Shown: positions 45,087 through 54,165, counted from the first letter of the stretch. The stretch: DNA of 64,000 nucleotides from Xanthomarina arctica (GCF_014638915.1 NZ_BMFQ01000001.1:620001-684000); one strand, 5' to 3'. Made by a program: numbers and translations. The notes: generated by a model from the letters alone, not told the origin.

Positions 45087-46583
45087 TTACTCTATAACTA
45101 ATTGCTTAGTTGCTTTTCCTTGATTGGTTTCTATTTCTAATAAATACATTCCTGGAGATAAATGAGTGGTATTAATTACTTTTTCTTTTGAAGTACTAAT
45201 AAACTGACCTAAAGTATTATAAATATTTACTTGTTTTAACTCTAAATCTTCTTGAAATTGGATGTTTACTTGGTTAATAGCTGGGTTTGGGTATAAACTA
45301 AATTTAGATAATACAAATTCGTCTGATGATAAAACTTCGCTTAAATCGTATACTTTAACTTGTCCAGAATCATTACCATTTCCAGCATTATGGATAGCTC
45401 CAAAAGCTACTATACTACCATCGCTAGATATAGAAACACTATAACCACTAAGATCTTGAGCATCTTCACCATCCATATCATTTCCTATTTGGGTCCAAGA
45501 CCCATCTTGATTTTTATAAACCCTAACATGACCAGAATTAAGACCATTTACGCCATTATTAAATTCAGCACCAATAGCAATTATAGTACCATCACTTGAT
45601 AAAGAGACGCTATTACCACTAAGATCTCCTTCTGCTTCACCATCTATATCGTCACCTATTTGAGTCCAAGAACTAGCTTGATTTACATAAACTCTTACAT
45701 GTCCAGAATTAATACCATTTCCATCGTTATCTGGAGTTCCAATAGCTACTATACTACCATCACTAGATAAGGAGACACTATCACCATATTCATCAAATTC
45801 ATCACCAGTATCTTCAGGAATAATATCAGCGCCTATTTGATTCCATACTTCAGATACAGCATCGTATTCATGAATTCTTATTTGTCCAGGATTACCTTCA
45901 ATTCCAATAGCCCCAACAGCTAATATAGTACCATCACTGGATAAAGAGAGTCCACTACCCATTTGATTATTAATAGCTTCGCCATCTATATCTTGTCCTA
46001 TTTGAGTCCAAGATCCACCTTGATTTTTATAAACTCTGACATGACCAGAACCACTACCATTTTCATTATTAGCTAGAGCACTAATAGCAACAATACTACC
46101 ATCACTAGATAAGGAAACTTTCCTACCACTGCGATCACCACTACGTTCCCCATCTATATCCTCGCCTAATTGAGTCCAAGTAGTCGTTACAGAATTGTAT
46201 TCATAAACTCTTACATGTCCAGAACTAAACCCATTTGCTCCATAATTATTAGGCGCACCAATAGAAACTATAGTACCATTGCTAGATAAAGAAACACTTG
46301 TACCACTTTGATCACCAGAAGCTTCCCCATCTATATCTTGTCCTATTTGAGTCCAAATTCCACTTATATTTTCATAAATTCTTACATGACCAGGTGCTTG
46401 ATATATACCACCACTAGTTCTATTATAACGACCTCCAATAGCTATAATATTGCCATCACTAGATAAAGAGACACTATAACCACTTTCATCACCTGCAGAT
46501 TCACCATCTATTTCAACACCTATTTGAGTTTGCGAATGACTTAAAAAAGGTATAAATATTAATAATTGTAATATTTTTTTCAT
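45087..46583 (-). CDS. T9SS-exported seven-repeat beta-propeller protein (copy A)
   Basis: 498 residues with signal peptide (ILQLLIFIPFLSHSQ). Seven repeats with the core SLSSDGxIxAIG and SGHVRVYxN...WTQIG(Q/D)DIDGE, one likely seven-bladed propeller. Acidic DGE and DxDGE turns may bind calcium, as in FG-GAP repeats. The T9SS type A domain (SLYPNPAINQ, LSPGMYLLEI) is nearly the same as in the downstream copy although the propellers differ. The stop is 39 bp from the start of copy B, so they are probably cotranscribed. Confidence 0.9.
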   Translation of the reverse strand: MKKILQLLIFIPFLSHSQTQIGVEIDGESAGDESGYSVSLSSDGNIIAIGGRYNRTSGGIYQAPGHVRIYENISGIWTQIGQDIDGEASGDQSGTSVSLSSNGTIVSIGAPNNYGANGFSSGHVRVYEYNSVTTTWTQLGEDIDGERSGDRSGRKVSLSSDGSIVAISALANNENGSGSGHVRVYKNQGGSWTQIGQDIDGEAINNQMGSGLSLSSDGTILAVGAIGIEGNPGQIRIHEYDAVSEVWNQIGADIIPEDTGDEFDEYGDSVSLSSDGSIVAIGTPDNDGNGINSGHVRVYVNQASSWTQIGDDIDGEAEGDLSGNSVSLSSDGTIIAIGAEFNNGVNGLNSGHVRVYKNQDGSWTQIGNDMDGEDAQDLSGYSVSISSDGSIVAFGAIHNAGNGNDSGQVKVYDLSEVLSSDEFVLSKFSLYPNPAINQVNIQFQEDLELKQVNIYNTLGQFISTSKEKVINTTHLSPGMYLLEIETNQGKATKQLVIE

Positions 46584-47340
46584 GATTTGGTTTTAGTTTT
46601 TTATCAATTTAATGGCTTTAACACAATGATAAATAAATTATATTACTTTTTAAATAATATGAAATAAAACCCTTATTTTTTGTCCTAAAATTATAATTTA
46701 CTATCTATTATTAGACTTTAATAAATTTTAATAACTGTATAAATTTATAGGTTTTATATTTTACTATGACAATCCAGAAATTAATTCTTTAAAGCTGAAT
46801 TTTATAGTTATCCACATATATATAGATAATCAACTTTTTCTTTTAAAATTTAAAAAAATATTGTTGATGATTATAGTGTGTTAATAGCGTCTATAACTTT
46901 ATTGAATTTTATTTTGATACTATCTTATTGACGTTCTATTAATATGTAATTAACAATTACTTTACATTTAAGAGCTTCATTTATAGCGTTATTTAAAAAG
47001 CTATTAACAACTTTTACGCGTTGTTAACAAGTGGTTTTTATTAGAAATGACTCATAAGATTTTCTATTTTTAATGTTTATAACCTAAAAATTTGGTCTGA
47101 AAACTTGTCTAAAAATAGATGAGTTATATTTAGGTATTTTGATCCCTATTTTTGATTGGAAAAATTACTGGATAAACCATGTTTTAGTTTTAAATAATTA
47201 TAAACAGTTATTAACAGGTTATGAGTTTTAATATGGATAGCTATTAACAATTGAATTTTCTTGTTTACTAAAGGTATAAAAAATATAGAGGTATGTTACT
47301 ACATTTTGTACCTTTACAGTAACAAAAACACAACTAAAAA
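46584..47340. other. oriC: Candidate chromosomal replication origin (oriC)
   Basis: 757 bp without a gene, very AT-rich. It contains one perfect DnaA box TTATCCACA (46808-46816) and repeated TATTAACA motifs: GCTATTAACA at 46879-46888 (minus strand), 47000-47009 and 47240-47249, TTATTAACA at 47208-47216, TAATTAACA at 46947-46955, TTGTTAACAA at 47021-47030. Strand composition changes here: in sampled minus-strand gene lines, C exceeds G on the plus strand left of it, and G is equal or higher right of it. Genes leave it divergently on both sides. Inference, not proven. Confidence 0.6.
46808..46816 (+). promoter_or_regulatory. DnaA box
   Basis: TTATCCACA, identical to the canonical high-affinity DnaA box, in the AT-rich divergent intergenic region proposed as origin. 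Confidence 0.6.
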
Positions 47341-47775
47341 ATGAAAATTTCAATAGGTAACGATCACGCGGGAACCGAGTATAAATTTGCTATTCTGAAG
47401 CATTTAGAAGCTAAAGGATATGTTGTTACAAATTATGGTACAGACTCCAACGAGAGTGTTGATTATCCAGACTTTGTACATCCTGTTGCTCAAGATGTGG
47501 AATCTAAAAAAGCAGATTTCGGTATTATTATTTGTGGGAGTGGTAATGGTGCAAACATGACAGCTAATAAACATCAAGGTGTTCGTTCTGCATTATGTTG
47601 GACTAAAGAAATTGTTGCCCTTGCCAGACAGCATAATAATGCGAATATTTTAAGTATTCCATCACGTTTTACAGCTTTACCACAAGCTATTGAAATGGTA
47701 GATACTTTTTTTGAAACCGCTTTTGAAGGTGGACGTCATGAAAACCGAGTAAATAAAATTGCTGTGTCTTGTTAA
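47341..47775 (+). CDS. rpiB: Ribose 5-phosphate isomerase B
   Basis: 144 residues. IGNDHAGTEYK (4-14), IICGSGNGANMTANK (about 62-76, with catalytic Cys64) and HNNANILSIPSR are the RpiB/LacAB signatures. It interconverts ribose 5-phosphate and ribulose 5-phosphate in the pentose phosphate pathway. First plus-strand gene right of the putative origin, and directly followed by the CDF gene without a gap (stop next to ATG). Confidence 0.95.
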   Translation: MKISIGNDHAGTEYKFAILKHLEAKGYVVTNYGTDSNESVDYPDFVHPVAQDVESKKADFGIIICGSGNGANMTANKHQGVRSALCWTKEIVALARQHNNANILSIPSRFTALPQAIEMVDTFFETAFEGGRHENRVNKIAVSC

Positions 47776-48690
47776 ATGAGCCAATCTCACAATAATCACA
47801 CGCATGATTATAAGGATGTAAAGGATAGAAATCTTCTGATATCTATCTTTCTTAACATCTTAATTACTGTTGCTCAAATTGTTGGTGGATTAGTTTCTGG
47901 AAGTTTGGCTTTATTAAGTGATGCTTTACATAATTTTAGCGATGTTATTTCTTTAATTGTAAGTTATGTTGCTTCAAAATTATCTAAACAGAAAGCTTCA
48001 ATCAATAGAACCTTTGGTTATAAACGTGCCGAAATTTTAGCCGCTTTTATTAATGCGTCAACTTTAATAATTGTTGCCATTTTATTGATTATTGAAGCAG
48101 TAAAACGTTTTCAACATCCTCAGGAAATAGAGACACATCTGGTTATTTGGCTATCGTTAATAGCTGTTTTTGCCAATGGGTTTAGTGTTTTATTACTTAA
48201 AAAAGATTCTAAAAATAACATTAATATCCGTTCAGCTTATTTACATTTATTAACAGATATGTTAGCAAGTGTAGCCGTATTGATTGGAGGCTTGTTAATG
48301 AAGTATTACCAGGTGTTCTGGGTTGATAGTTTGCTAACGTTTTTAATTGCTTTATACTTGATTTTTGTGGGTTACGACTTATTAAAAACCTCAACTAAAA
48401 TGTTGATGCTTTTTACGCCAGACCATATTAATATTAAAGAGGTTGTACGAGTTGTTAATCAGTTACCAAAAGTTAAAAAATTACACCACGTTCATATTTG
48501 GAATTTAAGTGACAATGAATTGCATTTAGAAGCTCATTTAGATTTAGAAGAGAATATTTCAACTCGAGAGTTTAACGATCTTTTACTAGTTATAGAAAGT
48601 GTGTTGCATGATGAATTTAACATCAATCATGTTACCATTCAACCAGAATATAAAAAGGAAGACCCTAAAGAAGTTATTGTTCAAGATTAA
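47776..48690 (+). CDS. Cation diffusion facilitator transporter (Zn2+ exporter type)
   Basis: 304 residues. A His-rich N-terminus (HNNHTHD), six transmembrane helices (about 20-210) with LLSDALHNFSD (about 44-54) and HLLTDMLASV (about 156-165), the paired HxxxD zinc sites of CDF proteins, and a cytoplasmic C-terminal domain (about 215-295). It exports Zn2+ or similar ions in exchange for protons. Starts immediately after rpiB. Confidence 0.93.
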   Translation: MSQSHNNHTHDYKDVKDRNLLISIFLNILITVAQIVGGLVSGSLALLSDALHNFSDVISLIVSYVASKLSKQKASINRTFGYKRAEILAAFINASTLIIVAILLIIEAVKRFQHPQEIETHLVIWLSLIAVFANGFSVLLLKKDSKNNINIRSAYLHLLTDMLASVAVLIGGLLMKYYQVFWVDSLLTFLIALYLIFVGYDLLKTSTKMLMLFTPDHINIKEVVRVVNQLPKVKKLHHVHIWNLSDNELHLEAHLDLEENISTREFNDLLLVIESVLHDEFNINHVTIQPEYKKEDPKEVIVQD

Positions 48691-48693
48691 CTA

Positions 48694-48713
48694 ATTCCTG
48701 CGAAGGCAGGAAT
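48694..48713. repeat. Short hairpin repeat, ATTCC family
   Basis: ATTCCTGC (48694-48701), loop GAAG, GCAGGAAT (48706-48713). I recall this sequence as a common dispersed hairpin of Flavobacteriaceae genomes. It directly follows the CDF stop codon and may have been adopted as a transcript end. Confidence 0.7.
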
Positions 48714-48750
48714 CTTAAATTAGAATTTAAGTTATTTATAAAATTAAACT

Positions 48751-49194
48751 ATGTTAGATATACAAACTAAAACTTTTAACGATTTAAACATCCAGGAGCT
48801 CTACGATATGCTTCAATTAAGAGCTGAAGTATTTGTTGTAGAACAAGATTGTGTTTATCAAGATGTGGACGGAAAAGACCAAAAGGCATGGCATGTTTTG
48901 GGTTATAAAGACAGTAAATTAGTTGCTTATACTCGCGTTTTTAAACCAGGAGATTATTTTAATGCAGCCAGTATTGGAAGAGTTGTAGTATCTGGAAATG
49001 AGAGACAACATAAGTATGGTTATGATATTATGAAAGCTTCCATAAACGTCATTAAAGAAGATTTTAATGAAGCAACTATTAAAATTTCGGCACAATGTTA
49101 TTTAAAAACTTTTTACAATAATTTAGGGTTTACAGAAACTGGAGAAGAATACTTAGAAGATGGAATTCCACATATGGCAATGATAAAAAACTAA
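48751..49194 (+). CDS. GNAT N-acetyltransferase, ElaA type
   Basis: 147 residues. LYDMLQLRAEVFVVEQDCVYQDVDGKD (key residues LRxEVFVVEQ, about 26-35) and ASIGRVVVSGNERQHKYG (about 74-91, acetyl-CoA loop) match the ElaA-like subgroup of GNAT enzymes. The acceptor is unknown. Its last 4 bp overlap the end of the convergent OmpA-like gene. Confidence 0.87.
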   Translation: MLDIQTKTFNDLNIQELYDMLQLRAEVFVVEQDCVYQDVDGKDQKAWHVLGYKDSKLVAYTRVFKPGDYFNAASIGRVVVSGNERQHKYGYDIMKASINVIKEDFNEATIKISAQCYLKTFYNNLGFTETGEEYLEDGIPHMAMIKN

Positions 49195-50030
49195 TTAGTT
49201 TCTCCTACATAGGTGATTAAAATTTCCACACGTCTATCGAATTTAGGTTCACCACCTAAAGGGAATTTTCTACGCATACCAACGTATTTCATACGTCTTT
49301 TATCTACGCCTTTTTTGGCTAAATAATCGTAGATATATTTTGCTCTAGCAAGAGATAAATTGCGTTGTTTGGTTTTTCTATCAAGCGCATCTCTACTATT
49401 TTGAGTACAGCATACATGGCCTTGAATGGTAAAGTAAATATCTTCTCTTTCAACCATGATTTTTGCCATGTCTTCTAAAGTTTTTTTAGATTCTGGCAAT
49501 AAAACGCTATAACCAGTTTTAAATAGAATATTTTCTAGTAATATTTTGTCTCCAGCTTTTAAATTTTTATCATTTAAAGATTCTGTAATGTCTTTTTTTT
49601 CTGGTTGTACAAGCTCCCTTGGTGGATTGTAGGGTTGGACTATAATCTCTACTTTTCGGTTTAAACCTCTTATTTTATTTAGATCTGCTTCTTTTATAAG
49701 TTTCACTAATATTTTTCCCTTACCATCAACATTGGTAATTATACTTTCGTCAAATTCGTTGTTAGAAAATATGGTTTTAATAGCGTTTGCTCTTTCTTGG
49801 GAAAGCACGAGATTATAAGAATCACTTCCTCTGTCATCTGTAAAACCGTAAATAGATATTTTTTGAATGTCAAGAGCTTCAATTTCCGAAAGAAACATAA
49901 GTAATCTACTATGTTCCGTATCTGGAACTAAAAATTCATCCGTTTCAAAATAGACCTCATGCGTCAGCTCGGTTTGAGCTGTAACATTAATACCAATTAA
50001 GAATAACGTTAAGATGGCAAGTTTTTTCAT
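49191..50030 (-). CDS. Protein with two OmpA-like peptidoglycan-binding domains
   Basis: 279 residues from the ATG at 50030, which opens a clean signal peptide (KLAILTLFLIGINVTAQ); the ATG at 50051 adds 7 residues. Both halves look like OmpA C-terminal domains: residues about 23-125 (GFTDDRGSDSYNLVLSQERA) and about 157-275 (FTIQGHVCCTQNSRDALDRKTKQRN). They probably bind peptidoglycan. No beta-barrel or other outer-membrane anchor is visible, so it may be periplasmic. The CC pair in the second domain is unusual. Confidence 0.82.
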   Translation of the reverse strand: MKKLAILTLFLIGINVTAQTELTHEVYFETDEFLVPDTEHSRLLMFLSEIEALDIQKISIYGFTDDRGSDSYNLVLSQERANAIKTIFSNNEFDESIITNVDGKGKILVKLIKEADLNKIRGLNRKVEIIVQPYNPPRELVQPEKKDITESLNDKNLKAGDKILLENILFKTGYSVLLPESKKTLEDMAKIMVEREDIYFTIQGHVCCTQNSRDALDRKTKQRNLSLARAKYIYDYLAKKGVDKRRMKYVGMRRKFPLGGEPKFDRRVEILITYVGETN

Positions 50031-50094
50031 AGTAGGCACATGAGATTTCAAGTAAATATAAGTATTTACATTGAATTTTTCAATGGAACTGGAA

Positions 50095-51732
50095 TTACCT
50101 TAAATAGTCCTTGTATTTAGTAGGGTTCGAAAGAATTTCTGTAGCTTTTTTAATTTCAGGATTGTGGTTTAAATAAAAATCGTATAAACCTTCTCTGTAG
50201 ACATAGCGTTTTACAATTTCGTCTGTTAACAATGATAAAATCTTGTCTTTATTTTCATTAACAGCTAACTCTTTAGAGTTTTTTAAGTTTTTTAATAAGG
50301 TGTTATAATCTGCTTGAATATTATCGTCCAATTCTTCTTTTACAGCATTTTCGTAAACACTATTTAAAGATTTTTCAGTTTCTGTTACGAAAGAAAAATT
50401 ATTGGTATTTAAATAATCTTTAAAATTTTTGAAGTCGGAGTCTTTTAACTCGAAATCATTGATATCAGTTATGTTTTGATGATTATAATAGTAATTTGTG
50501 GCGTAATCGAAAATAAAATAATCGTTTAAGATAGCATCTGTAATAGCTGAATTTTCAGATATTTCAATAGTTTCATCAGGAAGAACGCCTCCACCATCAA
50601 AAACAGGACGTCCATTTTTAGTTTTAAACTCGTGATATTCTTTACTATCAATTCTTACAGCATTTCCTTCATCGTCTCTATTCCAGTAATCCAAAGACTG
50701 AATACATCTCCCTGAAGGCGTATAATATCTGGAGATGGTAATTTTTAGCTGTGTACCATATGCTAAGGGTTTAGGACGTTGTACTAAGCCTTTACCAAAA
50801 CTTCTGGAACCAAGAACCACAGCTCTATCAAGATCTTGAAACGAACCAGATACAATTTCACTTGCCGATGCGGAACTTCCATTAATTAAAACCACTATTG
50901 GAATTTCAGTATCAATAGGATCTTTTTGTGTGTAATAGGTTCTATTATATTTTTTAACTTTCGATTTTGTAGTAACAACCAATTGCCCTTTTGGAACAAA
51001 TAAATTGACCACATTTACAGCTTCGTGAAGCAAACCACCAGGATTACTTCGAAGATCTAAAATAATGCGTTGGGCTCCTTGAGCTTTCAAATCTTTTAGC
51101 GCATATGCAGTTTGTGAGGAAGCTTTATTATTAAAAGTACTTAATACTATATAGCCGGTTTTGTCGTTTATCATAGAAAAATAGGGTACAGCATCAATTT
51201 CTATTTCAGAGCGCTTAATAGATGTTTTAAATTCTTTTCCCTGGCGTAAATAGGTGACTTCTACTAAAGAATTTGGTGTGCCATTAAGTAAGTTGCCAGC
51301 ATCGTCTTTATAGGTTGCAATAACTACGTCTTCTACTTTAATAATTTCGTCACCGGCTTTTAATCCAGCTTTATCTGCAGGGTAATCTTTGTAAGGTTCT
51401 ACTATTACTAACTTATCTTTTAAGGTTCTTACTTTGGCTCCAATTCCTGTATAATCTCCAGTTCTTCTTATGCGTTCTGCTTCGACATCTTGTTCATTAT
51501 AGAAATTGGTATATGGATCCAAATCCTTCAACATGCTTTTAATGGCTGTATCCATTAAATCTGCAGGATTGGTTTCATCCACATAATTCATATTAATTTC
51601 TTTGTAGAGCGTGGTGAAAATTTCTATTTGCTTTGAAATTTCAAAAAAATCGTTTTGAAAAGCTGATGATGTAAAAAATACAATGATAGCCAATGCAGGA
51701 ATGATGATGATTTTCTTTAATCTGGTTTTCAT
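50095..51732 (-). CDS. S41 family C-terminal processing peptidase
   Basis: 545 residues. N-terminal signal anchor (about 7-25), a PDZ domain (about 85-175) and the S41 catalytic core: GSSASASEIVSGSF near 296-309 holds the catalytic Ser, and SFGKGLVQ about 25 residues later holds the Lys. Cuts proteins near their C-terminus in the periplasm. It starts 7 bp after rnpA, so both are transcribed together. Confidence 0.93.
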   Translation of the reverse strand: MKTRLKKIIIIPALAIIVFFTSSAFQNDFFEISKQIEIFTTLYKEINMNYVDETNPADLMDTAIKSMLKDLDPYTNFYNEQDVEAERIRRTGDYTGIGAKVRTLKDKLVIVEPYKDYPADKAGLKAGDEIIKVEDVVIATYKDDAGNLLNGTPNSLVEVTYLRQGKEFKTSIKRSEIEIDAVPYFSMINDKTGYIVLSTFNNKASSQTAYALKDLKAQGAQRIILDLRSNPGGLLHEAVNVVNLFVPKGQLVVTTKSKVKKYNRTYYTQKDPIDTEIPIVVLINGSSASASEIVSGSFQDLDRAVVLGSRSFGKGLVQRPKPLAYGTQLKITISRYYTPSGRCIQSLDYWNRDDEGNAVRIDSKEYHEFKTKNGRPVFDGGGVLPDETIEISENSAITDAILNDYFIFDYATNYYYNHQNITDINDFELKDSDFKNFKDYLNTNNFSFVTETEKSLNSVYENAVKEELDDNIQADYNTLLKNLKNSKELAVNENKDKILSLLTDEIVKRYVYREGLYDFYLNHNPEIKKATEILSNPTKYKDYLR

Positions 51733-51739
51733 AAGAAAT

Positions 51740-52120
51740 TTATTCTTTAATGCTTTTTTCTATAAATTTTTGAAGCAATTTTTTCATTTTGTCTTCAACT
51801 TCAATGTAAGTTGGCTTTTCTTTCCCAATGTACAAAATCATAAACGCATATTGTGCTGTCATGTTGTTAAAATAAGTTGCCTTGTGTAATCTATAGGCTT
51901 CACGTAACAAACGTTTAATTCTATTTCTATCTACAGCTCTTTTAAAATTCCGTTTGGATACAGATACTCCTGCTTTTACTTTTAGAGTATCATCTTCCAA
52001 CGTGGTTTTTAAATACACCATTCTTAAAGGATAGGCTGAAACCGAATTTCCATCGAGGAATAATTTCGAAATAAGTTTTTCGCTTTTAAGTTTTTCTTTA
52101 TGTGAATAGGATGCGTTCAT
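51740..52120 (-). CDS. rnpA: Ribonuclease P protein component
   Basis: 126 residues. KAGVSVSKRNFKRAVDRNRIKRLLREAYR (key core RNRIKRLLREAYR, about 59-71) is the RnpA signature. It assists the RNase P RNA in tRNA 5' maturation. rpmH, its usual neighbour, is not seen, and rnpA instead precedes the S41 peptidase gene. A -7 box lies 15 bases upstream. Confidence 0.95.
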   Translation of the reverse strand: MNASYSHKEKLKSEKLISKLFLDGNSVSAYPLRMVYLKTTLEDDTLKVKAGVSVSKRNFKRAVDRNRIKRLLREAYRLHKATYFNNMTAQYAFMILYIGKEKPTYIEVEDKMKKLLQKFIEKSIKE

Positions 52121-52135
52121 AATTTATATAGAAAA

Positions 52136-52143
52136 CAAATGTA
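52136..52143 (-). promoter_or_regulatory. Promoter -7 box of rnpA
   Basis: The minus strand reads TACATTTG, matching TAnnTTTG, 15 bases upstream of the rnpA ATG at 52120. Confidence 0.5.
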
Positions 52144-52225
52144 AGAATTCCTACCATGATTAAAAGTGAAGGTTGCAGGGAATTTTATAAGCCTCTTTTT
52201 TATCTCATTTTTAATAGGAAAGAAT

Positions 52226-52260
52226 AAAAAAAGACTGCCTTATTTAGACAGTCTTTTTTT
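52226..52260 (-). terminator. Terminator of the M1 peptidase gene
   Basis: AAAGACTG (52230-52237) pairs with CAGTCTTT (52249-52256), with A- and T-runs on either side. It lies just past the stop codon of the minus-strand M1 gene at 52283. Confidence 0.88.
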
Positions 52261-52282
52261 AAGAAATTATTTTTTGAAAGCT

Positions 52283-54109
52283 TTACATCTCAAATTTATT
52301 ATTCACTTTATTGATATCAGCCATTAACTCTTTAGGATCTATTTGAACCGATTTAATTGGTTTAGATGCTTCGAAGGTATAAGTTGGGTAAGCCCACGCC
52401 CAGTTAGGTTGTGGTGTTGCAGTAGTTGGTTTTTTACCACGCATCATACGTAAAGGAATGTAATAATCTTCTGTAGTCCCGTCTGTATAAGTTATTGTTA
52501 AGTCTATAGGCATTGGCATAAGTCCAATACGTTCCAAAGTAACAATATTACCACTAACAGCTTTTACACCATAATCGATAGTATTGGTTGTTTGTCCAAA
52601 ATCTGTTAAATACCAATCTAACTCCAAATTAGTAATTTTTTCAGCACTTCGAATAAAATCGTTGGGTGTTGGGTGTTTAAAAGCATTATCCTTATAATAC
52701 TTTTTAATTGCTGCTTTTAAATTATCTTCTCCAATAACATAACCTAATTGCGACATAAAAACTTCACCTTTACTGTAAGCTGAAATGCCATAAGCTTGAT
52801 TGTATTCAAATCTATCTGCATGTGTAGTTAAAGCTTGTTCTTTTCCTGAAGTAGCCAAATAAATATAACCTTTATAGGCATTTTCGGCAGGATTTTCTTC
52901 TTTAGAATCCATAATATCATTCATAGCATAATCGCTAATGTAACTTGTAAAACCTTCGTCCATCCAATAGTATTTAAGCTCGTTTGTAGCTAATAAAAAC
53001 TGAAACCAAGTATGTGCTAATTCGTGAGCTGTAACACCTATTAAACTTCCTAATTTACGTTCTCCAGTAATTAATGTACACATGGCATATTCCATTCCTC
53101 CATCTCCACCTTGAATAACAGAATACTGCTTATATGGGTATTTACCAATATTTGTACTGAAATATTCCATCAACTCAACTGTTTTTGGCTGTAGTTTTTT
53201 CCAGTTTTCAAGATAAGTAGCCTCTAAAGTCTTTTTATAAAAGAAGTGTAGCATAGGACCATCTGGAACCTGCATGGTATCATGAATAAATTCTGGATCT
53301 GCAGCCCATGTAAAATCGTGAACATTAGGCGCTAAAAAGTGCCAAGAAAGTTTGTCACCTTTTTGTTTTTTTACTTTTTCAGTTTCGTATCCATGACCAA
53401 TTTCGTTCGGGTTTTGTAAGTAACCTGTACCGCCAAGAACATAATTTTTATCGATGTTTATTGTTACATCAAAATCTCCCCAAACGCCATGAAATTCTCT
53501 TCCAATGTATGGATCTGCATGCCACCCTTCAAAATCGTATTCAGCTAATTTAGGATACCATTGCGTCATTGATAAGGCAACGTCTTCAGAACTATTTCTT
53601 CCAGAACGACGAACTTGTACTGGGACTTGACCATTAAAAACCATATCGAAAGTTACTTTTTCGCCTGGTTGAATTGGTTTGTTTAATTGCACTTGTAAAA
53701 CAGTTCCAATGACATCGTAATTTAAGATAATACCATTTTGCTTTAATGAAGTTACTTCTATATAACCTATTTCTTTTGGAGTTAATTTACCAATTCTATC
53801 TCCAACACGACCATCCGGATCTGCAATAGTTTGAGATCTAACATCCATTTCGCTTCCTGGTTGGAATGCATTAAAATACAAATGATAATATACTCTATTC
53901 AACACATCTGGAGAATTGTTTGTATAAACCAATTGTTGAACACCAGTGTATTGGTAGTTCTTTACATCCATGGAAATGTCCATTTTGTAATCTACATGCT
54001 GTTGCCAATAACCTGGATTGATTTCAGACTTATAAAGATCTATTTCTTGAGCATTTGCTGTCGAAAAAATAAAACTCAGACTGAATAAGGATAAAAAAAG
54101 ATTTCTCAT
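52283..54109 (-). CDS. Secreted M1 family metallopeptidase
   Basis: 608 residues from the ATG at 54109, which opens a signal peptide (LFLSLFSLSFIFSTANAQ); the ATG at 54133 adds 8 residues. GGMEY (337-341) corresponds to the GxMEN exopeptidase motif with N replaced by Y. HELAH (362-366) and Glu385 form the HExxH-x18-E zinc site. M1 enzymes remove N-terminal residues from peptides. Here the mature enzyme should act in the periplasm or outside. The altered GMEN is worth noting, as it contacts the free N-terminus. Confidence 0.9.
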   Translation of the reverse strand: MRNLFLSLFSLSFIFSTANAQEIDLYKSEINPGYWQQHVDYKMDISMDVKNYQYTGVQQLVYTNNSPDVLNRVYYHLYFNAFQPGSEMDVRSQTIADPDGRVGDRIGKLTPKEIGYIEVTSLKQNGIILNYDVIGTVLQVQLNKPIQPGEKVTFDMVFNGQVPVQVRRSGRNSSEDVALSMTQWYPKLAEYDFEGWHADPYIGREFHGVWGDFDVTINIDKNYVLGGTGYLQNPNEIGHGYETEKVKKQKGDKLSWHFLAPNVHDFTWAADPEFIHDTMQVPDGPMLHFFYKKTLEATYLENWKKLQPKTVELMEYFSTNIGKYPYKQYSVIQGGDGGMEYAMCTLITGERKLGSLIGVTAHELAHTWFQFLLATNELKYYWMDEGFTSYISDYAMNDIMDSKEENPAENAYKGYIYLATSGKEQALTTHADRFEYNQAYGISAYSKGEVFMSQLGYVIGEDNLKAAIKKYYKDNAFKHPTPNDFIRSAEKITNLELDWYLTDFGQTTNTIDYGVKAVSGNIVTLERIGLMPMPIDLTITYTDGTTEDYYIPLRMMRGKKPTTATPQPNWAWAYPTYTFEASKPIKSVQIDPKELMADINKVNNKFEM

Positions 54110-54123
54110 TTTTAAAGTATTAA

Positions 54124-54153
54124 AAAACCCCATCTTTTGAAAGATGAGGTTTC
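54124..54153 (-). terminator. Terminator of the S8 peptidase gene
   Basis: AAAACCCCATCTTT pairs with AAAGATGAGGTTT across a TG loop (54124-54152), with one mismatch, 13 bp beyond the S8 stop codon on the minus strand; it also lies upstream of the M1 start. Confidence 0.7.
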
Positions 54154-54165
54154 GATTTATTAAAT

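Noticed and set aside
45360-45599. Plus-strand open frame opposite the propeller gene
   Set aside because: Shadow of the repeated propeller coding sequence; no family, no promoter.
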